From DASPWV01 sp046727855 (GTDB lineage: Bacteria; Acidobacteriota; Vicinamibacteria; Vicinamibacterales; UBA2999): a DNA stretch of 20,321 nt. A program made the translations under genes and the position numbers. The stretch lies in contig JBKPDL010000164.1 of NCBI GenBank assembly GCA_046727855.1, positions 1 through 20,321 on the forward strand, read 5' to 3'. Within the stretch, counting starts at the first letter, position 1, and the number at the start of each line of letters is the position of its first letter. The notes under the pieces are model-generated. The model worked only from the letters and a program-made list of their open reading frames with translations. It did not search any database and was not told the origin of the DNA. Positions 6,694 to 13,666 of this stretch are shown in pieces.

Positions 6694-7860
6694 TCAACTA
6701 GCCAGTGCTTGTTCCAGATCGCCTATCAGATCTTCGGGTTCTTCCAGTCCGATTGACAGCCGCATCATCCCCTTGGTTACGCCGGCCTTCTCGAGCTCTT
6801 CGTCGGTCAATCCATATTGCGATGTCAGAATCGGCAGGCTGCACAGGCTCTCGACTCCGCCAAGACTTGCCGCGCGCTGAATCACCTTCAGCCGATCGAA
6901 CGCGCGATACGCGGCGGTTTGACCACCGTTGAGGTCGACGCACACCATGCCGCCAAAGCCGCGCATCTGTTGTTTTGCGATGTGATGGTCGGGGTGTGAC
7001 GCAAGCCCCGGGTAATACACGCGCCTCACTGGCGGGTGGGTCTCCAGGAACTGGGCGACCGCCGTCGCGTTAGCGTTGTGACGGGCAATGCGCAGCGGCA
7101 GCGTCTTGAGACCGCGGGCGAGCGCGTACGCGGGCTGCGGATCCATGATCCCGCCCAACAGCCGTCGCGTTTTGGCAATCGGTTCGAGCAACCTTCGCGA
7201 ACCCGACAAGACGCCGCCGGTGACGTCGCTGTGGCCGTTCAGATACTTCGTCGTGCTCTGCATCGACAAATCGATGCCGAGCGCGAGTGGCTGCTGATTT
7301 GCAGGACTCGCAAACGTGTTGTCGATCCCGGAGATCACGTGCGCGCCGCGGCACGCCGCGGCCACCTTGCGGACGTCCACACATCGCAAGGTTGGATTGA
7401 TCGGCGATTCAAACCAGAGAAGCCGTGTCTTCGGGCCGAGCACCGTCGACGGATTCGCGAGATCTTCGAGCGACACAAACCGGCGCTCGACGCCGAAGCG
7501 TGGCAGGAGATGCTCGATCAAGTGAAACGTACCGCCGTAAATGGCTGAGGCGCAAACCACTTCGTCGCCGGCGCTCAGCAGCGTCATGAGCGCGGTGGAG
7601 GTCGCCGCCATACCGGAACTGAAGGCGAGCGCCATTTCGGCTTCGTCGGCCGCCGCCAGCTTCTCCTCCGCCGCGACGACGGTGGGATTTTCATAGCGGG
7701 AGTAGAGATACGCCGGCAGTGTTCCCTGCTGATACCGCTCGACGTCGGCGGCGGACTTGAAGACAAAGGTCGATGTCTCGTAGATCGGCGTCGTGAGCGA
7801 TCGCGACGCGGAATCAGCCGGCCGCTCGCCGCCGTGAATCAGTCTGGTATGTGAGGCCAT
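6694..7860 (-). CDS. Cys/Met-metabolism PLP-dependent enzyme (cystathionine gamma-synthase/lyase family)
   Basis: This is a fold-type I PLP enzyme of transsulfuration, 388 residues, the family's normal length. Visible elements: N-terminal HTRLIHGG, the neighbour-subunit phosphate-binding YSRYENPT (53-60), SSGMAA (81-86, PLP phosphate loop), the aromatic stacking position in AIYGGTFH (about 108), the PLP-nitrogen aspartate in GIDNTF (D180), the Schiff-base lysine in STTKYLNGHSD (K205) and the C-terminal MMRLSIGLEEPEDLIGDL. The sequence alone does not separate cystathionine gamma-synthase, cystathionine gamma-lyase, methionine gamma-lyase and O-acylhomoserine sulfhydrylase, and no met or cys gene neighbours help. 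ATG 7860 is used because HTRLIHGG is a standard beginning. That ATG shares its CATG with the start of the divergent gene, so both genes have practically no intergenic space. Confidence 0.93.
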   Translation of the reverse strand: MASHTRLIHGGERPADSASRSLTTPIYETSTFVFKSAADVERYQQGTLPAYLYSRYENPTVVAAEEKLAAADEAEMALAFSSGMAATSTALMTLLSAGDEVVCASAIYGGTFHLIEHLLPRFGVERRFVSLEDLANPSTVLGPKTRLLWFESPINPTLRCVDVRKVAAACRGAHVISGIDNTFASPANQQPLALGIDLSMQSTTKYLNGHSDVTGGVLSGSRRLLEPIAKTRRLLGGIMDPQPAYALARGLKTLPLRIARHNANATAVAQFLETHPPVRRVYYPGLASHPDHHIAKQQMRGFGGMVCVDLNGGQTAAYRAFDRLKVIQRAASLGGVESLCSLPILTSQYGLTDEELEKAGVTKGMMRLSIGLEEPEDLIGDLEQALAS

Positions 7861-8155
7861 GAGGAAGATTTACCTGCTGCTCGGCACCGCATTGATCGTC
7901 GCTGGAATGGCAGTATTTCACAACGCGGTTCACAGCGTCATTGGCGTCGCGACTTTGCTGGCCGCAACGCAGGGAATCGGCCGCATGCGGACGTGGGGGA
8001 AGCTGATCGGATTCGCTTATCTCGTGCTCGGCGTCATCGCGCTCGTCAGCTCCGACCTGTTCGGCTTGATGCAGATCACGCGGGCTGACGCAATCGCGCA
8101 CCTGGCGGTCGCGCTCGTGTTTCTCTACGTCGGCTTGCTCGCCCCGCCGCGATGA
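7859..8155 (+). CDS. Small four-helix membrane protein
   Basis: This hypothetical inner-membrane protein of 98 residues is almost wholly hydrophobic. Likely membrane segments are about 3-19, 22-40, 47-66 and 77-95, with short basic loops (GRMRTWGK near 41-48). The general pattern, including ITRADAIAHLAVALVFLYVGL, is reminiscent of DUF4383-type small membrane proteins, but I am not sure of the family. The ATG at 7859 is preceded by GTGAGG at good Shine-Dalgarno distance. That supports this start although it overlaps the divergent start codon of the PLP enzyme. It ends at an inverted repeat array shared with the converging patatin-like gene. Confidence 0.72.
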   Translation: MRKIYLLLGTALIVAGMAVFHNAVHSVIGVATLLAATQGIGRMRTWGKLIGFAYLVLGVIALVSSDLFGLMQITRADAIAHLAVALVFLYVGLLAPPR

Positions 8156-8164
8156 TCCCCACGG

Positions 8165-8321
8165 GTTCCTCACGTGGGTTCACGCACGTTCCTTACGGTA
8201 GTTCCTTAGACCGTTATGCGGCCACAGACGTGAATTTTGTACGCGTTGTGGACCCGCATAACGGTCTGTGGAACCGCCGTAAGGAACCGCCGTAAGGAAC
8301 CTAGGTGACGCCGCCGTGAGG
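8165..8321. repeat. Intergenic inverted array with 13-base words (array C)
   Basis: This fills most of the 188-base convergent gap (8156-8343). The left arm has words beginning GTTC at 8165, 8178, 8188 and 8201 and a GTTA word at 8213. The right arm has AACCGCCGTAAGG twice in tandem (8272, 8285) and a degraded third copy to about 8321. AGACCGTTATGCGG (8208-8221) is the perfect complement of 8254-8267, and GTTCCTTACG (8188-8197) complements both 8278-8287 and 8291-8300. CCACA (8222-8226) can also pair with TGTGG (8247-8251). A long, slightly bulged hairpin is therefore predicted in the transcript of either convergent gene. No T-run follows. Confidence 0.85.
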
Positions 8322-8343
8322 AAAGGCGCGCGGCGTTCTGTGG

Positions 8344-9834
8344 TCACGCGTGAAGGTTCTCTCCCGACGCGGCGACGACAGGTTCGATGAATTCGCGATA
8401 TGCGTCCTCGTACCCGCGTTCCATCAACTCGGATAAGGGATGGAGGCGATCGGATTTCTCGTCGTAGGCGCCCTGCAGGTCGAAGGCGCCAACCGGATTG
8501 TGCTGCGGTCGAATCAGGTAGACGGCGCGAAAGCGGTGTTGAACATGCGTGACGGCGTCGCGCAGCGCCGCGGCTTCGGTCGCCGCCACCTGCTCGCTGA
8601 GGCGTCCAATCGGATCGACGCGCGGACGCGCGAGTTCGTGCGGACCTGGCAACTCAGGAGCCGCCGAGACGATCACGACCTGCTCGGCTCCGGCGGCCGC
8701 GGCTTCTTCGAGCAGCCTCCCGAGACTGGCCGCACGATCCAACAGCCGATGCACCTCGCCGCGCCAATACCCGGCAGGCGCAAACGCGATCAGTGCCGGC
8801 TCGGTGAGACCCGGCACACTTAGCGCGGCGCTCAGAACATCAATCACATGATCGCGTGCGAGGCCGGCGAGATCGAATGCCTCGGAGCGACGTGCGCCCG
8901 CCGCGGTAGGCGGTGGAAACAAGGCGCGGCGAAATGGTTCGCGGACCAGGCCGAACACGAGATCACGACGCGCGTCGAGATCGTGCACCACGATCAGCAG
9001 CTCGCGAAAGCCGGGTTGACCAAGGTTCTCCGCGAGCAACTCGCTGTACCGGCGGCTCAGTTCGTCGGCTGCCGGCGATTGCAGCGCGGCACCGCCCTTC
9101 AGCAGATCCCAAATGCCACTGGTGAAATGGGCAGAGGCGCTCGACGCGTCGAGTGGAGCGCCAAGGAGCGACCACGCAAACATTCCCCGTGAGCGGCGCC
9201 GCAGTGGCGCCGCCCGCCACGCCAGGAATGCACCAGTGATGAGCGTGAGCAGGGCCAGCGTCACGGCTGCAGCCACGAGCCGCGGCAACCACGTGGGCAA
9301 CGCGCCGGGGCCGAACGCCGCGCTCAAGATGCCGACGTAGCGCGCGATCAGCTGGGAGCCGGCGTCGAGCCCCGCCATGCCGAGCAGAAGGCCGACCGGA
9401 TAGATGATCACCGCGAGCGCGAAAAAGAACAGCGGGCTGGCGAGAAGCCCCGCGATTGCCGCAAACAGCACGATCAGTGTGCGAACGGGCCATCGCCACC
9501 GATAAAGGTGCGGCACCGCGGCGCCGCGCCACAACCCTTTGCCTTCCCACAGACGCGCGGCACCATCGATAGCCGTGAGCAGTGCCCCGGCCGCACCGAC
9601 GCCGCGGCCGCACACCATGTCGATTTTGATGCCGGCTTCATGAACCGCCCGCAGCACGCCGGCGTGATATACGCCGTCTGCGCCGGTGCCGGTCAGAACA
9701 AGTGCGGTACGCCGATCCGGAGAGTAGCTGTCGGCTCGCGACGCGGCGCCTCCCCCGACGCCGCTCGGGGCGACCGCGAGCCTGTCGAGAGGTCGGGGTG
9801 GCCCGGAGCTCGTCGAGGGATCGCTACTCGTCAT
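8344..9834 (-). CDS. Patatin-like membrane protein, probably catalytically inactive
   Basis: The 496 residues include a patatin-type beginning: ALVLTGTGADGVYHAGVLRAVHEAGIKIDMVCG (about 44-76) corresponds to the glycine-rich oxyanion loop and first helix of patatin phospholipases. The nucleophile elbow, normally G-x-S-x-G, reads G-R-G-V-G (76-80), so the serine is missing, and no clear DG[GA] partner aspartate is seen later. Between the patatin halves lie strongly hydrophobic stretches at about 117-155 and 183-206, suggesting two or three membrane helices. The C-terminal part has segments like LLIVVHDLDARRDLVFG and PALIAFAPAGYW. The ATG at 9834 lies 11 bases inside the 3' end of greA, so the two are probably cotranscribed. 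Residues 5-30 are encoded by a repeat-like palindromic stretch. Function unknown; a scaffolding or regulatory pseudoenzyme is one possibility. Confidence 0.72.
   Translation of the reverse strand: MTSSDPSTSSGPPRPLDRLAVAPSGVGGGAASRADSYSPDRRTALVLTGTGADGVYHAGVLRAVHEAGIKIDMVCGRGVGAAGALLTAIDGAARLWEGKGLWRGAAVPHLYRWRWPVRTLIVLFAAIAGLLASPLFFFALAVIIYPVGLLLGMAGLDAGSQLIARYVGILSAAFGPGALPTWLPRLVAAAVTLALLTLITGAFLAWRAAPLRRRSRGMFAWSLLGAPLDASSASAHFTSGIWDLLKGGAALQSPAADELSRRYSELLAENLGQPGFRELLIVVHDLDARRDLVFGLVREPFRRALFPPPTAAGARRSEAFDLAGLARDHVIDVLSAALSVPGLTEPALIAFAPAGYWRGEVHRLLDRAASLGRLLEEAAAAGAEQVVIVSAAPELPGPHELARPRVDPIGRLSEQVAATEAAALRDAVTHVQHRFRAVYLIRPQHNPVGAFDLQGAYDEKSDRLHPLSELMERGYEDAYREFIEPVVAASGENLHA
9753..9824. 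repeat. Repeat-like palindromic stretch within the patatin-like N-terminus
   Basis: On the plus strand, GAGCCTGTCGAGAGG (9778) and GAGCTCGTCGAGGGA (9806) are near-direct copies 28 bases apart. A mirrored relative lies at 9753-9770, where CCCCGA and TCGGGG form 6-base arms. The words recall the 'GAGCTTGTCGA' dispersed palindromes seen between genes in many bacterial genomes. That is recognition from memory and has not been tested here. The encoded residues (DPSTSSG...PLDRLAVAPSG) are low-complexity and unlike a signal peptide. Confidence 0.5.
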
Positions 9835-10288
9835 GGATGGTGACCAGTTTGATGATCTCGAAGCGGCGCGCGCCGGCGGGGGTTGCGACGGAGACTTCGT
9901 CGCCTTGTTCCTTGTTGAGGATCGCTTTGCCGATCGGCGAAGAGGTGGAGATCAGACCCTTTTCCGCGTCAGCATCTTCTGGCATGACAAGTTGATAAAC
10001 GAGCTCGGCGCCCGTCGATTCACGCAGCGTCACCGTGGATCCGAAGCCAGCCTTGCCGTGCGGGATGCGGTCGAGGTTCATCAGCGCGATCTCGTGCATG
10101 CGGCGCTTGAGCATGGAAATGCGCGCCTGCACGTAACTCTGCCGCTCCTTGGCGGCTTGGTATTCCGCATTCTCGCGCAAGTCGCCGAGCTCGCGTGCGC
10201 GCTGGATCTCCTTCGGCAGCTCGGTCTTGAGCTCGCGCTCGAGCGCGCCAACTTCGTCTTCGAACCGCTTGAGTAGCCTTTCCTTCAT
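9824..10288 (-). CDS. greA: Transcription elongation factor GreA/GreB family
   Basis: This factor rescues backtracked RNA polymerase by stimulating cleavage of the nascent RNA through the secondary channel. At 154 residues from ATG 10288 it is close to the usual 158. The N-terminal coiled coil covers about residues 5-72, with the conserved tip GDLRENAEY (35-43); the tip acids D36 and E39 are present. The C-terminal FKBP-like domain ends with SSPIGKAILNKEQGDEVSVATPAG (about 116-139), a clear GreA hallmark. The start is decided by GGAG seven bases upstream; a longer in-frame version (10318) lacks support. The patatin-like gene follows with an 11-base overlap. It is divergent from the RNA methyltransferase with only 32 bases between. 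Confidence 0.95.
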   Translation of the reverse strand: MKERLLKRFEDEVGALERELKTELPKEIQRARELGDLRENAEYQAAKERQSYVQARISMLKRRMHEIALMNLDRIPHGKAGFGSTVTLRESTGAELVYQLVMPEDADAEKGLISTSSPIGKAILNKEQGDEVSVATPAGARRFEIIKLVTIHDE

Positions 10289-10320
10289 TGCTCCAAATTT
10301 CGGAGTGTACCATACCAACC
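10289..10320. promoter_or_regulatory. 32-base divergent gap greA / RNA methyltransferase, with imperfect dyad
   Basis: CTCCAAATTTCGGAG at 10291-10305 is an imperfect palindrome (CTCC and GGAG arms around AAATTT). It contains the greA Shine-Dalgarno sequence. The gap is too short for two complete promoters, so at least one must lie inside the opposite gene or overlap this dyad. An operator or a ribosome-site hairpin is possible. A chance dyad is also possible. Confidence 0.3.
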
Positions 10321-11106
10321 GTGGCGACTATTACGAGCCGGCATCACACGCTCGTCAAAACGTTTCGGCGTGTCGCGCGCGGCGATCAGAAGCTCGCGCT
10401 TCTTGATGGCTGGCACCTGCTCGAGGAGGCGCTGCGCACGAACGCCAAGATCGAAACGGTCGCCGTCGCGCACGACGCAGGAAGCGCGCGGGCGCTGCTG
10501 GATCGAGCGCACGACAATGGCGCGCAGATCATCGAGGTCTCGACCGCCGTCATGGATGCGTTATCCCCGGTACGGACGCCGAGCGGTGTGGTTGCGCTGG
10601 TGGCCAAACGTCACGCATCAGTTCAACATTTGCTCAAAGGACCAGCTCCGCTCATTGTCGTCGCCGTTGACATGCAGGACCCGGGCAATGTGGGCGCGAT
10701 CGTCCGTTCCGCGGAAGCCGGCGGGGCCACAGGTGTGGCTTTAGCCGGCTCGTCTTCAGATCCCTGGGGATGGAAAGCGCTTCGCGCCGGAATGGGCAGC
10801 ACCTTTCGCGTACCGATTTTGCATGAGAAGCAGGTGACGCCACTCGTGACGGCGTTGATAGGAGCGGGTGTGAAAGTCGTTGCCACGGTGCCACGCGGAG
10901 GCGAGGACATGTATCGCGTCGACCTGCGTGGCCCGGTCGCCTTCATGCTCGGCGGCGAAGGGGCTGGGTTACCCGAAGCGGCGCTTTCGGCCGCGGTCGA
11001 GCGGGTATCGATTCCGATGACGCCGCCTGTTGAATCATTGAATTCCGCGGTGGCGGCGGCGCTGCTCGTATACGAAGCACGGCGGCAACGTCAAACGGGG
11101 TTCTAG
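10321..11106 (+). CDS. SpoU/TrmH-family RNA 2'-O-ribose methyltransferase
   Basis: This is an AdoMet-dependent SPOUT enzyme methylating a ribose 2'-OH in rRNA or tRNA. From GTG 10321 it is 261 residues. The N-terminal substrate-binding domain starts with ITSRHHTLVKTFRRVA, the usual RlmB-type beginning, and covers about 1-100. The three SPOUT motifs are intact: QDPGNVGAIVRSAEA (119-133, with the catalytic-class asparagine and arginine R129), GGEGAGLP (211-218) and the knot motif IPMTPPVESLNSAVAAAL (231-248). Upstream in-frame TTG 10288 would overlap the greA start, so GTG 10321 is preferred although no ribosome-binding site is evident. Its stop is directly followed by the next start (TAGATG). 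The nucleotide modified cannot be told; the family includes RlmB, TrmH and TsnR-type resistance methylases. Confidence 0.92.
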   Translation: MATITSRHHTLVKTFRRVARGDQKLALLDGWHLLEEALRTNAKIETVAVAHDAGSARALLDRAHDNGAQIIEVSTAVMDALSPVRTPSGVVALVAKRHASVQHLLKGPAPLIVVAVDMQDPGNVGAIVRSAEAGGATGVALAGSSSDPWGWKALRAGMGSTFRVPILHEKQVTPLVTALIGAGVKVVATVPRGGEDMYRVDLRGPVAFMLGGEGAGLPEAALSAAVERVSIPMTPPVESLNSAVAAALLVYEARRQRQTGF

Positions 11107-12039
11107 ATGCGAGGGTTTGCACCATCGGTGATTGCGTTTGCGTCCGGCGTCGCTTGGCTGCTGTTGACGACGAGCCTGATTCCGGCGAGCGAAAGCGACG
11201 AGAATTCGCAAACGGTGCAGCTCGCTGCAGCCGACAGCACGACGAATGTTTGCGCGAGCGCCACGATGCTCGCCAGACTCGCCGGCGTAAACGAGGCTAG
11301 TGGCGTCGCCGTCTCACGACGCACCGGCGGCGTGCTGTGGACGCACAACGATTCTGGACAGCCGCTGCTCTACGCGGTTGCCATTGACGGGCAGCTGCGC
11401 GGGACTGTTCAGGTTGCAGGGGCGGAAGTGGATGACTGGGAGGATGTCGCCGTCAGCCCTTGCACATCGGGGTCGTGCGTGTACATTGCCGACATCGGCG
11501 ATAACAAGGAGGCGCGTCGCAACATCACCATTTATCGCGTTCCCGAACCGGCGTTGACCGACACAGTCACTGCGCGCGCGGAAGCATTTGCCGCGGTGTA
11601 TCCGGAAGGGCCCCAGGATGCGGAGGGCTTTTTCGTCGGGCCAGACGGCGCCCTCTACGTCGTGACGAAAGGCGAAGATTCACCGATCAGCGTCTATCGC
11701 TTCCCGGCGTCGCTCACCCCTGGAACCGTTATGCAGCTGCAGCGTGTCGCCACGCTCGCCGGCAACGTTAAAAAGGACCGGCGTGTTACCGACGCCGACT
11801 TGAGTCCCGACGGCAAATGGGTGGCGCTGCGGACGCTCGAGTCGGTGGAGTTCTATCGTGCCGACACGTTGTTGCGAGGTGAACCCGGAACGCCGATAGT
11901 CGTCGACGTGACGAACCTGCGGGAGCCGCAGGGCGAAGGACTCGGGTTCGACCGCGACGGCACGATCTTTCTGGCCGGCGAGGGTGGCGACGGCACGCGC
12001 GGTGGCACGCTGGCACGCCTGTCTTGTAAGCTCCCTTAG
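11107..12039 (+). CDS. Secreted beta-propeller-like protein of unknown function
   Basis: This is a predicted exported protein of 310 residues. The N-terminus has a hydrophobic signal segment (about 5-27, with PSVIAFASGVAWLLLTTSLI), probably cleaved after an Ala/Ser-rich end. The mature part shows repeating four-strand blade patterns: ASGVAVSRRTGGVLWTHNDSGQPLLYAV, DWEDVAVSP, VYIADIGDNKEARRNITIYRVPEP, DAEGFFVGPDGALYVVTKG, DADLSPDGKWVALRT and GEGLGFDRDGTIFLAGEG. The DWED / DIGDN / DAEG acidic motifs recur in this family and suggest metal or ligand binding on one face. That function is inferred only. Two cysteines in CTSGSC could form a disulfide. The ATG follows the methyltransferase stop with zero spacing, so it is probably cotranslated. 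The gene ends at array D. Confidence 0.75.
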   Translation: MRGFAPSVIAFASGVAWLLLTTSLIPASESDENSQTVQLAAADSTTNVCASATMLARLAGVNEASGVAVSRRTGGVLWTHNDSGQPLLYAVAIDGQLRGTVQVAGAEVDDWEDVAVSPCTSGSCVYIADIGDNKEARRNITIYRVPEPALTDTVTARAEAFAAVYPEGPQDAEGFFVGPDGALYVVTKGEDSPISVYRFPASLTPGTVMQLQRVATLAGNVKKDRRVTDADLSPDGKWVALRTLESVEFYRADTLLRGEPGTPIVVDVTNLREPQGEGLGFDRDGTIFLAGEGGDGTRGGTLARLSCKLP

Positions 12040-12053
12040 AACCGGCTGCTCCG

Positions 12054-12142
12054 GTGCGGAAAGTGCGAAGGTGCGGATGGTGCGGTGCGATGCCTCGCAT
12101 CCAACCTGTCGCCCCCTCCGCACCCGTCGCACCTGAACGCAC
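12054..12142. repeat. Intergenic inverted array of GTGCG words (array D)
   Basis: This occupies most of the 109-base gap between two plus-strand genes. GTGCG begins at 12054, 12063, 12071, 12080 and 12085 (step 9, 8, 9, 5). The complementary CGCAC stands at 12119, 12128 and 12138 (step 9, 10). A small perfect hairpin, GATGC (12089-12093), CTC, GCATC (12097-12101), marks the turn between arms. The right arm ends seven bases before the rarA start and must contain its ribosome-binding site; no classical Shine-Dalgarno sequence is seen there. Confidence 0.78.
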
Positions 12143-12148
12143 CCGCCT

Positions 12149-13489
12149 ATGCCTTCGCTCTTCGACGAACCCGACAAGCCGGTCGATCCACGCACAATTC
12201 CTCTCCCGGAGCGGATGCGTCCGCGCACGCTCGACGAAATCGAAGGTCAGCAGGAGCTCATCGGCGCCGGCCGCCCGTTGCGCGAAGCGATCGAGCGGGA
12301 TCTGCTGCAATCAATCATCTTCTGGGGGCCGCCAGGAACGGGCAAGACGACGCTCGCGCGCGTGATCGCCGATCTCACCGAAGCTGAGTTCATCGCATTC
12401 AGCGCCGTGCTGTCCGGAATCAAAGAAGTCAAAGAGGTCATGGCCGCGGCCGAGGGTCGCCGGCGCCGCACCGGCCGCCGCACGATCGTGTTCGTCGACG
12501 AGATTCACCGTTTCAACAAGGCGCAGCAGGACGCGTTTCTGCCGCGCGTCGAAGCCGGCGACATCATCCTGATCGGCGCGACCACGGAAAACCCTTCGTT
12601 CGAAGTCAACGCGGCGCTTTTGTCGCGCTCCAAAGTGTTTGTGCTGAAGCCGCTCGACGCGGCGGCCATCGTTCGCATTCTGCGCCTTGCGCTCACGGAT
12701 CCGGAGCGCGGCCTGGGCAAACATGGGGCTGTGGCAGAAGACGACGTCCTCGCGGCGATTGCCCGCTACGCAAACGGCGATGCGCGATCGGCGCTCAACC
12801 TGTTGCAGCTCGCGGTTGCAACCGCGCCGCAGCCGGCCGGCCGGCCCGTTCTTGACATGACCGTGATCGAGCAGACCATCCAGAAGAAGGCGCTCCTCTA
12901 CGACAAATCGGGCGAAGAGCACTACAACATCATCTCGGCGCTGCACAAGTCGATGCGCAACTCCGACCCCGATGCGTCGGTGTACTGGCTCGCACGGATG
13001 CTCGAAGCCGGCGAAGACCCGCTCTACATCGCGCGCCGGCTGGTGCGATTCGCGTCGGAAGACATTGGCAACGCCGATCCGCAAGCGCTCGTCGTTGCCG
13101 TTGCCGCCAAGGACGCCGTGCACTTCATCGGGATGCCCGAAGGCAACACCGCGCTTGCACAGGCAGCGATTTACCTCGCGACGGCGCCCAAGAGCAACGC
13201 GATTTACACAGCGTACGGCGCAGCGGCCGAAGCAGCCGAACGCGACATTGCGCAGCCGGTGCCACTGCACTTGCGCAACGCGCCGACCCGTTTGATGAAA
13301 CAGCTGCAGTACGGCGAAGGCTATCGCTATGCACACGACGAAGACGAGGCGATTGCCGACATGGAGTGCCTCCCGGAAAACCTCCGGGGCCGGCGCTTCT
13401 ATCAGCCGACCGAGCGCGGGTTCGAGAAAGAGATCAAGCGCCGACTGGACGGGTGGAAGGAGATCAAAGAGACACGGCGAAAAGACTAG
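12149..13489 (+). CDS. rarA: Replication-associated recombination protein A (MgsA/RarA AAA+ ATPase)
   Basis: This is a clamp-loader-like AAA+ ATPase that acts at stalled replication forks and interacts with SSB. At 446 residues it has the normal length. Visible elements: N-terminal PLPERMRPRTLDEIEGQQELIG (18-39), Walker A GPPGTGKT (60-67), Walker B VFVDEIHRFNK (114-124), sensor 1 GATTENPSF (143-151) and arginine finger region LLSRSKVF (158-164). The RarA-specific C-terminal tetramerisation domain follows (DPDASVYWLARMLEAGEDPLYIARRLVRFASEDIGNADP and YGEGYRYAHD). ATG 12149 gives a normal RarA beginning. The gene stands alone between repeat arrays D and E. Confidence 0.97.
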   Translation: MPSLFDEPDKPVDPRTIPLPERMRPRTLDEIEGQQELIGAGRPLREAIERDLLQSIIFWGPPGTGKTTLARVIADLTEAEFIAFSAVLSGIKEVKEVMAAAEGRRRRTGRRTIVFVDEIHRFNKAQQDAFLPRVEAGDIILIGATTENPSFEVNAALLSRSKVFVLKPLDAAAIVRILRLALTDPERGLGKHGAVAEDDVLAAIARYANGDARSALNLLQLAVATAPQPAGRPVLDMTVIEQTIQKKALLYDKSGEEHYNIISALHKSMRNSDPDASVYWLARMLEAGEDPLYIARRLVRFASEDIGNADPQALVVAVAAKDAVHFIGMPEGNTALAQAAIYLATAPKSNAIYTAYGAAAEAAERDIAQPVPLHLRNAPTRLMKQLQYGEGYRYAHDEDEAIADMECLPENLRGRRFYQPTERGFEKEIKRRLDGWKEIKETRRKD

Positions 13490-13499
13490 CGAGGCGGGT

Positions 13500-13659
13500 C
13501 AGTTCAAAGTTCAAAGTTCAAAGTTCAAAGTTAGTTCTAAAGTTGAAAGTTGTGCTCGCGACCGCCGCGCGATTCTTGAACTTAGGCAACTTGAAAAGTC
13601 ACTTTGAACTGAAGCACTTTCCAACTGACTTTGAACTTTGAACTTTGAACTTTGAACTG
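13500..13659. repeat. Intergenic inverted array of heptamers with a perfect 32-bp stem (array E)
   Basis: This fills the 177-base gap between convergent rarA and the DUF2079 gene. Positions 13500-13531 are the exact reverse complement of 13628-13659. Each arm holds four tandem copies of a 7-base word (AGTTCAA on the left, TTTGAAC on the right). The 96 bases between (13532-13627) contain more degenerate copies in matching orientation (AGTT words at 13529-13551, ACTT/AACT words at 13576-13627), plus a short GC-rich centre (CTCGCGACCGCCGCGCG). A very stable hairpin is expected in RNA from either gene. This is the most regular of the five arrays, perhaps the youngest. Confidence 0.92.
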
Positions 13660-13666
13660 TTAACGA

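Noticed and set aside
12311..13336. Minus-strand 341-residue frame opposite rarA
   Set aside because: Shadow of rarA; no domain recognised.
13500..13659. CRISPR or transposon end
   Set aside because: Words are 7 bases without spacers, and no cas gene, transposase or target-site duplication is present nearby.
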